Source: Erinaceus europaeus
Taxonomy: Eukaryota > Chordata > Mammalia > Eulipotyphla > Erinaceidae
Direction of reading: 5' to 3'
Assembly (NCBI RefSeq): GCF_950295315.1
Contig: NC_080164.1
Coordinates: forward strand, 108,440,947-108,504,946
DNA: 64,000 nucleotides
This document shows, piece after piece, positions 54,942-64,000 of the stretch. Numbering within the stretch: position 1 is the first letter of the stretch; each line of letters starts with the position of its first letter. The notes under the pieces are model-generated. The model ran no database searches, was not told the DNA's origin, and saw nothing but the letters and a program-made list of their open reading frames with translations. The position numbers and the translations under genes are program-made.

Positions 54942-55090
54942 TTTTTTTTTCCAATGGTCCTCCATTCTCTTCCATTTTAAGTCACAGCTATACCTATTGC
55001 TACTTTTGAATGTCCTTCTTTTTATCTATTCCCTCTCTCCAGGTTCTGATGGAATTGGGTTTCAGAGCCCTCTGGTCATCTTCCCCTAGG
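54720..55090 (-). mobile_element. Variant L1 3' UTR with internal (CA)n
   Basis: CACAAAATTACAATATAAGAGGGGTAC, CCACCAGAATTCCATGTCCCC, a CA run (54908-54940), then CAGAGCCCTCTGGTCATCTTCC. The CA run replaces the CTACAACTATCTG part seen at 48170. Confidence 0.68.
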
Positions 55091-55174
55091 ATGTAGGATT
55101 TTTTTAAATGCTTTGTTTGTTAAGGGATAGGGAGAGCTGAACATGCATAGAACAAATTAAGTGAAAATAATTAC

Positions 55175-55310
55175 ATATGGGACTGGAGAGACAACATAAG
55201 GGTTCTGCAAATGATGTTCATGCCTGAGGCCTTGATATCCCAGGTTCAATCCCTAAAACCACCATAAGTGAGAGATGAGCAGGTCTCTGGTAAAATAAGT
55301 TAATAAATAA
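55175..55310 (+). mobile_element. SINE, type C
   Basis: GGGACTGGAGAGACAACATAAGGG head, CATGCCTGAGGCCTTGATATCC, GGTTCAATCCCTAAAACC and AATAAATAAATAAG tail. Confidence 0.8.
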
Positions 55311-55599
55311 ATAAGAATTATACAAGTAGAAATATGCCTCTGTAATCTTTTCTTACTTAAGAAAAGAGCCAGTCAACAAATACTAACTCTATATAAGTGA
55401 GATATTTTTTTCTCTTACTTTGATTCAAGTCACATTGGTTAATAACACTGAAGGTTTTGGATAACATCATCATTCTGAATCTAAATGTTGACATGTTGTC
55501 ATTGCCAAAAATCTGCTTTCTCTTCTTCACCACAGAATTCATTCTTTTCCCCACTTTCCCTGCATCATTCCTTATCCTCCCACACCACCATCTTTTATT

Positions 55600-55790
55600 T
55601 TATTTTATTTTTTTTTACTATTGGATATAGACAGAGAGAAATGGAGAAGGGAGAGAGAGATAGAGAAGGAGGGAGACAGCCCTGCCACTTGTGAAGCTTT
55701 CCCCCTGCAAGTGGGGACCAGGGACTTGAATCCTGGTCCTTGTACACTGTAATGTGAGTGCTTAACCAGGTGCAACACCCCCCTCCCCAT
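55600..55790 (-). mobile_element. SINE, type B
   Basis: TTTTTACTATTGGATATAGACAG, CCCCCTGCAAGTGGGGACC and CCAGGTGCAACACCCCCC, antisense. Confidence 0.85.
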
Positions 55791-55911
55791 GCTCATCTTG
55801 ATTTTGGCATTTGAGTGTGTCTTTGTTTGGTTTGGGCTGCTTATGTTTTTGTTCTTTTTTTTTTTTTTTCTTCCTTCAGATACATGTATGTAAAAAGGGA
55901 TGAAAGGTGAG

Positions 55912-56663
55912 GGGACTTCCAGAGGTGGGGCTATGAGCAGCAGCAGATCTGTTTCTCTCCTCTCCCAGATCAACTAGGAATACCAAAGGAGACCACCTGG
56001 GACCAAAACAAGATAGTACTAGAACGACTTCAGGAACCCAACAAATCACCGGTGAGTGCAAACACGTGTGGCTGGTAGACAGAGAGGAGCCTAGGGAGAG
56101 ATTAAGTGACAGGTAACAGTCTGGCAGTTTATCAGAGACACCACCTCCAGTCTGTCCCACCAACAAGGGGACAGCTGAAGGAAGGAGAGGACTCCCCAGA
56201 GACTCACCAAGTGCAACTCTGAGTCTCCATTGCAACTGCCCTCAGAATCTGGAGCAGTGATAGGGAGGGACACCAGAGGACAGAGATCTAACCAAGAAAT
56301 TCAAGAGAAGACCTATACCTCGGTGGCATAGCCGTGGGGCTGTGAAAGTCTCTTTGCATAACCACTGGAGTATCTCTGTCACACCCTGCTTTATCTCTTG
56401 GTCAGGAGTCAGTGATTAAGCTAAGAAGCCTATTTATAGTTTAAAAGCCCTCAGGCTCCCATAGCCTACAGGGAAGAAAAAGAACAAAAGAGGCTTTTAA
56501 GCTACTGTGCTCCAACTCAGGGATTAAAATAATATTGAAACAACTGTTAACTTCCATCACTGTGAACTCTTTAATTATCTTACTTAGACACAACTCAATC
56601 CAAGCAATAGTGATCAGTAATTTGAAAAGTACTGAGAGAGGGAACCCATAACATAATATATAA
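55912..56663 (+). promoter_or_regulatory. L1 5' UTR (sense copy)
   Basis: Starts GGGACTTCCAGAGGTGGGGC at the L1 5' terminus and ends at the ORF1 start. Contains an antisense SINE-C-like stretch (GAAAGTCTCTTTGCATAACC, 56343-56362). More degraded than the inverted copy at 58589-59250. Confidence 0.8.
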
Positions 56664-57120
56664 AATGGTTAAAACAAGAAGAAGAAATACTGGAGAAATG
56701 ACAGGACAAGAGTCCAGCTAAAAGCTCAGCAAAGGGTGAAGCACAAAATAATGACGTCAACATCCAAACACTAGCTAAGGAAATAATCACAGGAGTGAGT
56801 CAAGAGTTCGAAAGAATTGTAAACAAATACAGGAACAACCAATGAGACTTTAGAAGAAAACACTAATTATCTCAAGGTTATCAGAGAGCTGAAAGCTGAA
56901 ATAGCTAAGATAAGAACACAAGTAGCTGAACAAGCTAAAATAGTATCATAACAGGTTAACAAAATAGATGAACTCCAAAAAACAGTAGAGAGAAGAGAGA
57001 ATAGAATAAATGAGGCTGAAAACAGAATTGGCAAGTTGGAGAATGAAGTAGAGACAACTAAAAAGAAGTAAGAGATCTCAAAAAAAGATTAAGAGATACT
57101 GAAAACAACAAGAGTCCTAT
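56664..57120 (+). pseudogene. L1 ORF1 N-terminal fragment
   Basis: Begins ATGGTTAAAACAAGAAGAAG at 56664 and reads through the coiled-coil part with several stops and frameshifts, ending at GAGTCCTATGGGATGA, about codon 150 of the intact copy. Truncated by the inversion joint. Confidence 0.87.
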
Positions 57121-57560
57121 GGGATGAAGTCCCCTACTATGATTGTGTTACTGTTAATATATTGCTGTAGCTCTTTCAGTAGACGTTTGATGTATTTCGA
57201 TGGCTTCTCATTGGGTGCATAGATATTAATAATTGTTAAGTCCTCTTGATTGACTGATCCTCTGAGCATTAAGTAGTGTCCATTCCTATCTTTTTTAATC
57301 TTATCTATTTTAAAGTCTATCATGTCAGATATGAGAATAGCTGTTCCTGCCCTTTTTTGTGGGCCATTGGCTTGTATGATAGTTTTCCATCCTTTCACTT
57401 TAAGTCTGTGTTTGTCTTGTTGAGTTAGGTGAGTTTCTTGTAGACAACATATTGTTGGGTTGTGTTTTCTGATCCATCTTCCTACTCTGTGTCTTTTAAT
57501 AGGTGAATTCAGGCCATTGACATTTATTGATATCAAAGATTGAAGATATTTTAACGCCAT
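57117..57560 (-). pseudogene. L1 ORF2 N-terminal fragment (endonuclease)
   Basis: 147 open codons from the natural ORF2 start: MALKYLQSLISINVNGLNSP (active-site Asn), CCLQETHL (active-site Glu), KGWKTIIQANGPQKRAG and INIYAPNEKPSKY, ending at IIVGDF, the catalytic Asp. It stops there because the strand switches; the later Asp/His of the nuclease and the whole RT are missing. 53 bp separate it from the ORF1 stop, the usual L1 arrangement. Confidence 0.92.
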
Positions 57561-57613
57561 TCTTGTAGAGTTTTAGAGTGTTTTGATATATGTCCTATTT
57601 GTGGTGGTCTGGT

Positions 57614-58588
57614 TTATAGGAGACCTTTCAGAACTTCTTTCAGGGCAGGCTTGGTGATGGTTGCTTCCTTCAACTGTTGCTTGTCTGAGAAGGTTTTGAT
57701 GCTTCCATCTAGTCTGAATGACAGTCTAGCAGGATATAGTATTCTTGGCTGAAAGCCTTTCTCATTGAGCACTCGATAGATATCTTGCCATTCTCTTCTG
57801 GCCTGTAGTGTTTGTATGGAGAAGTCTGCTGCTAATCTTATGGGTTTTTCTTTGTAGGTGACTCTTTGTTTTTCTCTTGCAGCCTTGAGGATCCTTTCTT
57901 TATCCTTATTCCTTTCCAATCTAAGTATGACATGTCTTGGTGTCTTTAGGTCTGGGTTAATTCTGTTTGGGACCCTCTGGGCTTCTTCAATCTTTATATC
58001 TTTGGTGTTGTCTAGACTAGAGAAATTTTCAGCTATTATGGCCTGGAGAATGCTTTCTTCCTCCCCTTCTCTTTCTTCCTCTGGTAAGCCAATAATGCGT
58101 ATATTGTTTCTTTTGAAGTCATCCCATAGGACTCTGTTGTTGTTTTCAGCATCTCTTAATCTCTTTTTGAGATCTCTTACTTCTTTTTTAGTTGTCTCTA
58201 ATTCATCCTCAATCTTGCTAATTCTGTTTTCAGCCTCATAGATTCTATTCTCTCTGCCCGCTACTGCTTTCTGGAGTTCATCTATTTTGTTGCCCTGCTC
58301 TGATACTGTTTTAGCTTGTTCAGCTAGTTGCCTTCTTAGCTCAGAGATTTCAGCTTTCAGCTCTCTAATAACCATGAGATAATTAGAATTTTCTTCCATA
58401 TTCTCATTTGTTGTTCCTGCATTTCTGATTACAATTTTTTCAAATTCTTTACTCACTCCTGTTATTATTTCCTTAGCTAATGTTTGGATGTTGAACTCAT
58501 TGTTTTGTGCTTCACCCTCTGGAGGACTTTTAGCTGGACTCTTGTTCTGGTTCGAGTCTCCAATATTTTTTCTTGTTGTTTTAACCAT
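57614..58588 (-). CDS. L1 ORF1 protein, intact reading frame
   Basis: 324 codons, uninterrupted, a normal length for L1 ORF1p, the trimeric RNA chaperone that coats L1 RNA. Order: Lys/Arg-rich N-terminus (1-45), coiled coil (about 65-160; ELKAEISELRRQLAEQ, LETTKKEVRDLKKRLRD), RNA-recognition part (about 165-255; NNIRIIGLPEEE, TPRHVILRLERNKDKERIL) and CTD (about 260-324; YKEKPIRLAADFSIQTLQARR, ILYPARLSF). The ATG at 58588 is in the position shared with 9485 and 56664. The host element is dead because ORF2 is cut. Translation in vivo is unproven. Confidence 0.9.
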   Translation of the reverse strand: MVKTTRKNIGDSNQNKSPAKSPPEGEAQNNEFNIQTLAKEIITGVSKEFEKIVIRNAGTTNENMEENSNYLMVIRELKAEISELRRQLAEQAKTVSEQGNKIDELQKAVAGRENRIYEAENRISKIEDELETTKKEVRDLKKRLRDAENNNRVLWDDFKRNNIRIIGLPEEEREGEEESILQAIIAENFSSLDNTKDIKIEEAQRVPNRINPDLKTPRHVILRLERNKDKERILKAAREKQRVTYKEKPIRLAADFSIQTLQARREWQDIYRVLNEKGFQPRILYPARLSFRLDGSIKTFSDKQQLKEATITKPALKEVLKGLL

Positions 58589-59250
58589 TTTATATATGTT
58601 AACAGTTTTTTCAGTCCCTGAGTTGGAGCTTAGTGGTATAATAGCCTCTTTTTTTTTTCCCTGTAGGCTATGGGAGCCTGAGGGCTTTTAAACTATCAAT
58701 AGGCTTCTTAGCTTAATCACTGACTTCTGACCAAGATATAAAGCAGGGTATGGCAGAGATAATCTAGTGGTTATGCAAAGAGACTTTCACAGCCCCTCAG
58801 CTATGCCACCGAGGTATAGGTCTTCTCCTGAGTTTCCTGGTTAGATCTCTGTCCCCTGGTGTCCCTCCCTGTTGCTGCTCCAGATTCTGAGGGTAGTAGC
58901 AATGGAGACTCAGAGTTGCACTTAGTGAGTCTCTGGGGAGTCCTTTCCTCCCTTCAGCTGTCCCCTTGTTGTGGAGCAGGCTGGAGGTGGTGTCTCCACT
59001 GATAAACTGTTGAACTGTTAGCAGCCACTTAATCTCTCCTTAGGCCCCTCTCTCCTCTCTGTCACCAGCCACGCGTGTTTGTACTCACGGGTAATTTACT
59101 GGTTCCTGTGGTCATTCTAGTCCTGTCTTGTTTCAGTCCGGGTGGTCTCCTTTGGTATTCCTAGTTGATCCGGGAGAGGAGAGGAGAGGAGAGGAGAGGA
59201 GAGGAGAGGAGAGAAAGCGATCTGCTCCTCGTAGCTCCGCCTCCGGAAGT
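58589..59250 (-). promoter_or_regulatory. L1 5' UTR (inverted copy)
   Basis: About 660 bp ending at the L1 terminus GGACTTCCGGAGGCGGAGC (reverse strand, 59231-59249). It retains CpGs lost in the other copies and contains an AGGAG pentamer array (59173-59212) and the SINE-C-like block (58746-58795). Promoter role inferred from family. Confidence 0.82.
59173..59212. repeat. (GGAGA)n pentanucleotide array
   Basis: About seven GAGAG/GGAGA units; the other 5' UTR copies have only one or two (compare CTCTCCTCTCCC near 55950), so it expanded in this copy. Confidence 0.9.
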
Positions 59251-61130
59251 CCAGCAACAAGTTTTTTTATATCATCTGGTAATACAGTAAGGTGTCAGGC
59301 TACAGAATTAACATTCAAAAGTCAGTGGCACTCCTCTATGTAAACACTAAGTTACAAGAAACTGAAATCCAGAAATCAATTCCTTTTACTATAGCAATAA
59401 AAACAATAAACTATCTAGGAGTAAACCTAACCAAAGAAGTGAAAGACTTGTATACTGAAAATTATGAGTCACTACTCAAGGGAATTGAAAAAGACACAAA
59501 GAAGTGGAAAGATATTCCATGTTCATGGGCTGGAAGAATTAACATCATCAAAATGAATATACTACCCAGAGCCATCTACAGATTTAATGCTATCCCCATC
59601 AAGTTCCCACGCACATTTTTTAGGAGAATAGAACAAATGCTACAAATGTTTATCTGGAACCAGAAAAGACCTAGAATTGACAAAATAATCTTGATAAAAA
59701 AAGAACATAACCGGAGGCATCACACTCCCAGATCTCAAATTGTATTATAGGGCCTTTGTCATCAAAACTTCTTGGTACTGGAACATGAATAGACATACTG
59801 ACCAGTGGAATAGAACTGAGAGCCCAGAAGTGAGCCCCGACACCTATGGACAGCTAATATTTGACAAGGGTGCCCAGACTATTAAATGGGGAAAGATGAG
59901 TCTCTTCAACAATTGGCGTTGGAAAAAAATGGGTTGAAACATGCAGAAGAATGAAACTGAACCACTGTATTTCCCCAAATACAAAAGTAAATTAAAAGTG
60001 GATCAAGGACTTGGATGTTAGACCACAAACTATCAGATACTTAGAGGAAAATATTGGCAGAACTCTTTTCCACATAAATTTTAAATACATCTTCAGTGAA
60101 ATGAATCCAATTACAAAGAAGACTAAGACAAGCATAAACCTATGGGACTACATAAAATTAAAAAGCTTCTGCACGACTGGGAGTATGGATCGACCATTCA
60201 ACAGCCGTGTTCAGTGGGGAAGCAATTACAGAAGCCAGACCTTCCACCTTCTGCAACCCACAATGACCGTGGGTTCATACTCCCAGAGGGCTAGAGAATG
60301 GGAAAGCTATCAGGGGAGGGGATGGGATATGGAGATTAGGTGGTAGGAATTGTGTGGAGTTCTACCCCTCTTATCCTATGGTTTTGTTAATGTCTCCTTT
60401 CTAAATAACAAATAAGCTTCTGCACAGCTAAAAGGAACTATTATCCAAACCAAGAGACCCCTCACAGAATGAGAGAAGATCTTTACATGCCATACATCAG
60501 ACAAGAGACTAATAACCAGAATATATAGAGAACTTGGAAATCTCAACAACAAGACATTAAATAACCCCATCAAAAAATGGGGGAGGACATGGACAGAATA
60601 TTCACCACAGAAGAGATCCAACAGGCTGAGAAAAACATGAAAAAATGCTCCAAGTCTCTGATTGTCAGAAAAATGCAAATGAAGACAACAATGAGATACC
60701 ACTTCACTCCTGTGAGAATGTCATACATCAGAAAAGGTAACAGCAGCAAATGCTGGAGTTGGGGTCAAAGGAACCCTCCTACACTGTTGGTGGGAATGGA
60801 ACAGTCTGGATAACTCTCAGAAATGGACCTACCCTATGATCCTGCAATTCCTTTCCTGGGGATAGATCCTTTTTTTTTTTTTTTTTTTTTACCAGAGCAC
60901 TGTTTGTTCATCCTAAGGAACCCAACACACCCATCCAAAAAGATCAGTGTACACATATGTTCTTGGAAGCACAATTTGTAGTAGCCAAAACCTGGAAGTA
61001 ACCCAGGTGTCCAACATCAGATGAGTGGCTGAGCAAGTTGTGGTATATATATACAATGGAATACTACTCAGCTATAAAAAATGGTGACTTTGCCATTTTC
61101 AGCCAATCTTGGATGGACCTTGAAAAATTC
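59250..61130 (+). pseudogene. L1 ORF2 fragment (RT to C-terminus), interrupted
   Basis: Starts TCCAGCAACAAG at the RT/thumb region, keeps [20 protein letters not shown] and [16 protein letters not shown], shows the same frameshift near 59700 as the copy at 52700, is split by a nested insertion at 60175-60413, and ends in the C-terminal domain with a T-run insertion at 60869-60890. Non-functional. Confidence 0.9.
60175..60413 (+). mobile_element. 239-bp L1 3' UTR insertion with perfect TSD
   Basis: Sense distal long-type UTR from ACTGGGAGTATGGATCGACC to TTCTACCCCTCTTATCC and CTAAATAACAAAT. TSD AAGCTTCTGCAC is exact at 60163-60174 and 60414-60425 within ORF2. So the long-UTR lineage inserted after this short-UTR L1. 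Confidence 0.95.
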
Positions 61131-61735
61131 ATGTTAAGTGAAATAAGTCAGAAACAGGATGAATATGGGATGATCTCACTCTCAGGCAGAAGTTAAAAAA
61201 CAAGATCAGAAAAGAAAACACAAGTAGAACCTGTAATGGAATTGGTGTATTGCACCAAAGTAAAAGACTCTGAGGTGGATGGGTGGGGAGAATACAGATT
61301 CAAGAAGATGACAGAGGAGGTTGTATTGTTATGTTGAAAACTGGGGAATGTTATGCATGTACAAACTATTGTATTTACTGTTGAATGTAAAACATTAATT
61401 CCCGGGAGTCGGGCTGTAGCGCAGCGAGTTAAGCGCAGGTGGCGCAAAGCACAAGGACCGGCATAAGGATCCTGGTTTGAACCCCGGCTCCCCACCTGCA
61501 GGGGAGTCACTTCACAGGCGGTAAAGCAGGTCTGCAGATGTCTATCTTTCTCTCCTCCTCTCTGTCTTCCCCTCCTCTCTCCATTTCTCTCTGTCCTATC
61601 CAACAACGACAACAACAATAATAACTACAACAATAAAACAACAAGGGAAACAAAAGGGAATAAATAAATAAAATAAAAAAAACATTAATTCCCCAATAAA
61701 TAAATAAAAAAAAATACACACACACACACACACAC
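61131..61735 (+). other. Short L1 3' UTR and tail
   Basis: GAGGTGGATGGGTGGGG G-rich run near 61272, GGGGAATGTTATGCATGTAC and ATTCCCCAATAAATAAATAAA, then a tail that became (AC)n at 61713-61737. Interrupted by the SINE at 61404-61678. Confidence 0.87.
61404..61678 (+). mobile_element. SINE, type A, in L1 tail, with TSD
   Basis: GGGAGTCGGGCTGTAGCGCAG head, CCCCACCTGCAGGGG centre and CAACAATAATAACTACAAC tail. TSD AAAACATTAATTCCC is exact at 61389-61403 and 61679-61693. Almost the same subfamily as 2312-2587. Confidence 0.96.
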
Positions 61736-61830
61736 AAAGGGATGAAAGGCATGTTTGAGCAAAGAGAGTCCTCTCAGTCAAAAGCAGAGAAACAATTGAG
61801 AAACTTAACAAAATTAACACCTATTTGTTT

Positions 61831-61930
61831 TAGGGTAGGGGTAGATAGCATAATGGTTATGCAAAAAGACTTTCGTACCTAAGGCTCCAAAGTCTCAGGT
61901 TCAGTCCCCCATACCACTTGTTTTAGATGA
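61831..61930 (+). mobile_element. SINE, type C
   Basis: GGGTAGATAGCATAATGGTTATGC head, AAGACTTTCGTACCTAAGGC, GGTTCAGTCCCCCATACC. Good reference for the type C head. Confidence 0.82.
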
Positions 61931-62320
61931 CAAACAAAATTGATAAGCCCCTACTTAGAAAGATAAAGAGACAGAACACACAGACTATGTTTATATTGTG
62001 TCTAATATACATGCATATATATGATCAGGAGTAGAGAGTATGTCATAAATCTTATTTAGGTTAAAAAGATAAGTAGCACATTTATGATATATCTTTCTAA
62101 TGATATATCTAATATCTTAGATGAAATGCATAAATTCTTTGAAAAATGCCTCTTCATTTATAACAAATGTTTTCTTAAAGATTTGATAATGACTTATAAG
62201 ATTGTTAGATTACACACCCCAACCTTCACCAAAATTCTGGGCCCCACCCTATCCACATGATAAGCATTATAGTTCTCAAAGTCTTAAAGATTGTTCACAT
62301 TTCTTTTTTTGCAAGTTTTT
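61931..62320. other. Single-copy AT-rich stretch
   Basis: No gene or repeat recognised. Confidence 0.45.
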
Positions 62321-62324
62321 TTTT

Positions 62325-62615
62325 TTTTTAACCAGTGCACTGATCAGCTGTGGCATATGGTGGTCCAGGGAATTGACCCTGGGACTTTGGAGCCTCAAGC
62401 ATGAGAGTCTCTTTGTATAACCATTATGCTATCTACCCTTGCCCTGCAAGGTTTTTTTAAAATTTATTATTTTATTTTATTTTAATGAGAGGAGAGAGAG
62501 ACACCAGAGCACTGCTTGGCTCTGGCTGATGGTGGTGCTGGGGATTGAACCTGAGTTGTCAGAGTCTCAGGCATAAAAGTCTCTTTACACAACCATTATG
62601 CTGTCTCTGAAGCTC
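62325..62615 (-). mobile_element. Two type C SINEs
   Basis: 62330-62445 (CCAGTGCACTGATCAGCTGTGG, GAATTGACCCTGGGAC, CATTATGCTATCTACCC) and 62485-62612 (CACCAGAGCACTGCTTGGC, GGGATTGAACCTGAG, CATTATGCTGTCTCTG), both antisense. Confidence 0.85.
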
Positions 62616-62619
62616 ATTT

Positions 62620-62815
62620 TTTGCAAGTTCATGTGTTTCACATATTCAACATATGAGCAAAACCACCTGGTAGTTGTCTTTTACCTCCTATCTTCCTTCA
62701 TTGAACATAATCACCTCTAGTTCCATACATTTTGTCCTAAAGGACACAATGTCTTCTTTTTAAATTATAGACTAGTATTCCATTGAATATATGCCCCATA
62801 ACATTTTCATCCATG
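62620..62815 (-). mobile_element. Ancient L1 3'-end fragment
   Basis: GGTAGTTGTCTTTTACCTCC, CTCTAGTTCCATACATTTTG and ACTAGTATTCCATTGAATAT: antisense old ORF2 end, similar to 1050-1290. Confidence 0.68.
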
Positions 62816-62890
62816 AAAAATACAGTTTTCAACTGACAAAAGATAAAACAGAATATCTAAAAAGCCCCTATTGTTATAAACTCATCAGAG

Positions 62891-63001
62891 TGGGGCTGGG
62901 GGGGGAGCATTTTCCCTCTCCTTTTCGTGCCTGAGGCACAAAAGGCCCCAGGTTCAATCCTCAGCACCACCATAAACCAGAGCTGAGAAGTGCTCTGGTG
63001 T

Positions 63002-63004
<3 letters not shown>
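62891..63004 (+). mobile_element. SINE, type C
   Basis: GGGGCTGGGGGGGGAGCATT head (diverged), CGTGCCTGAGGCACAAAAGG, GGTTCAATCCTCAGCACCACC and CAGAGCTGAGAAGTGCTCTGG. Confidence 0.78.

Positions 63005-63046
<42 letters not shown>
63005..63046. repeat. (GT)n microsatellite
   Basis: About 20 GT units directly after the SINE body, probably grown from its tail. Confidence 0.95.
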
Positions 63047-63048
<2 letters not shown>

Positions 63049-63211
63049 ACATATAGGCTGTTTATCCTGGGCTAGGATAGTGGGAAGAATTTTGCACCTT
63101 ATCAATAATTCTAATGTTGTAAATTTAACCCCAGTACTCTAATTTTAAATCCAACTCATCTGTAGTAATTTAGTCTATTTTTATGACTTCCCTGTTCATT
63201 GTCTCTCTCTT

Positions 63212-63505
63212 TTAATTTTTTTTTTATTAGTGATTTAGTAATGGTTACAAAGATTGTAAGATAGCAGGGATACAATTCCTTACAATTCTCACCACCAGAG
63301 ACCCATAGCCCATCACCTCCATTGGAGGTTTCCTATTTTTTATCCCTCTGGGAGTATGGACCATTAAAAAATTACAGAAGGTCTGACTACTGTAATTGCT
63401 TCTCCACTGGAGAGGGGTATTAGCAGATGGATCCATACCCCCAGTCTATTTCTCATTCCCTAGTGGGGTAGGGCTCTGGAGGGGGGGAGGTTCCAGGACA
63501 CATTG
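63212..63505 (-). mobile_element. L1 3' UTR fragment
   Basis: TTTTATTAGTGATTTAGTAATGG, ACAATTCTCACCACCAGAG, TATCCCTCTGGGAGTATGG and GGTTCCAGGACACATTG, antisense long-type UTR end. Confidence 0.83.
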
Positions 63506-64000
63506 TACTATCTTTTGCATAAGCATTGTGCAATCTTACCTACACTGCCTTTATCTCTTATTCACTTCCTTGTTTTGTGTAGCAAAGAAGTCGCCTTCAA
63601 ATGAAGTTATCTTTTTCTTTTGTCTTTGTATTTTCCCAGGCCTTTTGGTTCACCACAATAAATGTCAAATGAATAAGTTTGATTTAAACTCTTTAGTATT
63701 TGCATATGTATTTGGAAACTCTCTTGATAACTAATATTGAATCGTAAAGTAGCAATAAAATCAAAAGAACTCTTTTAAGGTAAGGAGCACAACTTACCAA
63801 TTTGCCTATGTCTATATGAATTGCCCTGGGCATCAATCACTGTTAGATGTGGACTGCCCATATATCTTCTCTCTAAATTATGAATATGTTAAAAAATCAA
63901 ATATCCATGCACTGGATTGTGTCTTTTGGCTATTATAGAAAAAACCGTATCTTTATCTCTGATGAAGACATAATGACCAAATGAATAAGCACAGAATCTG
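63506..64000. other. Single-copy, no gene seen
   Basis: A 112-codon forward ORF begins in the L1 fragment and continues here; it has no recognised domain and is not called. Confidence 0.45.

Larger units (their letters stand above)
55894..61749 (+). mobile_element. Composite L1 with inverted internal segment, one TSD pair
   Basis: AAAGGGATGAAAGG occurs at 55894-55907, just before an L1 5' terminus, and at 61736-61749, just after the tail. Between them: 5' UTR and ORF1 start in sense (55912-57120), then an antisense block holding ORF2 start, complete ORF1 and complete 5' UTR (57121-59250), then sense ORF2 RT to 3' end (59250-61735). Both inner joints have short microhomology (TGA near 57126, TCC near 59250). 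An L1 UTR fragment and a SINE are nested in the right part. Confidence 0.88.

Noticed and set aside
59250..61735. Retrovirus-like pol gene
   Set aside because: The reverse transcriptase motifs and C-terminal Cys-rich domain are those of L1 ORF2. There are no LTRs, protease or integrase.

Overview
The window is repeat-dense mammalian nuclear DNA with no protein-coding host gene I can support. Mammalian evidence: several generations of LINE-1 (L1) in both orientations, hundreds of bases of tRNA-derived SINEs every 1-2 kb, a solo retroviral LTR, a 7SK pseudogene and a processed AK3 pseudogene. The SINE heads (A box TGGCGCA, B box GGTTCGANCCC, then CCCCACCTGCAGG and pyrimidine runs) and the L1 that goes with them are what I associate from memory with hedgehogs (Erinaceidae). 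That placement is inference. I use working labels for the SINEs: A (head GGGAGTCGGGC, long, CAA-rich tail), B (head GGGCTGGGTGGTGGTGCACC, short), C (head GGGGAGATAGCATAATGGTTATGC), D (head CCAGGAGGTGGTGCAGTGGATAAAGC), E (CCAGCTGAGCTATTTTGC type).

Layout. 1-3.4 kb: L1 3' UTR pieces split by SINEs and a CCTT tract. 3.4-10.4 kb: a 5'-truncated L1 beside a nearly full-length, decayed L1, both on the minus strand. 10.4-18.4 kb: a dense SINE field with microsatellites and about 0.75 kb of single-copy DNA near 13.4-14.15 kb. 18.4-19.7 kb: an L1 ORF1 remnant invaded by an L1 fragment and by a 351-bp solo LTR. 20.5-31.7 kb: L1 3' UTR fragments, SINEs and a 7SK pseudogene at 25.6 kb. 32.6-34.9 kb: a 5'-truncated L1 with an exceptionally long 3' UTR and clear target-site duplications (TSDs). 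34.9-38.8 kb: two inverted arms about 99% identical, flanking 2 kb, with an AK3 retropseudogene beside the right arm. 39-51.8 kb: SINEs, microsatellites and the longest single-copy stretches (41.6-42.7, 43.4-43.9, 45.2-45.95, 48.5-49.3, 49.95-50.8 kb). 51.85-54.2 kb: a truncated L1. 55.9-61.75 kb: a rearranged L1 with a large inverted internal segment that still carries an intact ORF1. 61.8-64 kb: SINEs and an L1 3' UTR piece.

The elements interact with each other rather than forming a pathway. L1 supplies the reverse transcriptase that moves the SINEs, the AK3 mRNA and probably 7SK; insertions nest in one another and carry readable TSDs. The most unusual signals are the composite L1 at 55.9-61.75 kb, a 453-bp block of perfect identity (including a shared ORF2 frameshift) between two L1s exactly 7,000 bp apart, the inverted arms, the 5'-inverted AK3 copy, a 44-bp SINE-head insertion, and a SINE-C-like segment inside the L1 5' UTR. 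I found no new defence, metabolic or regulatory system.
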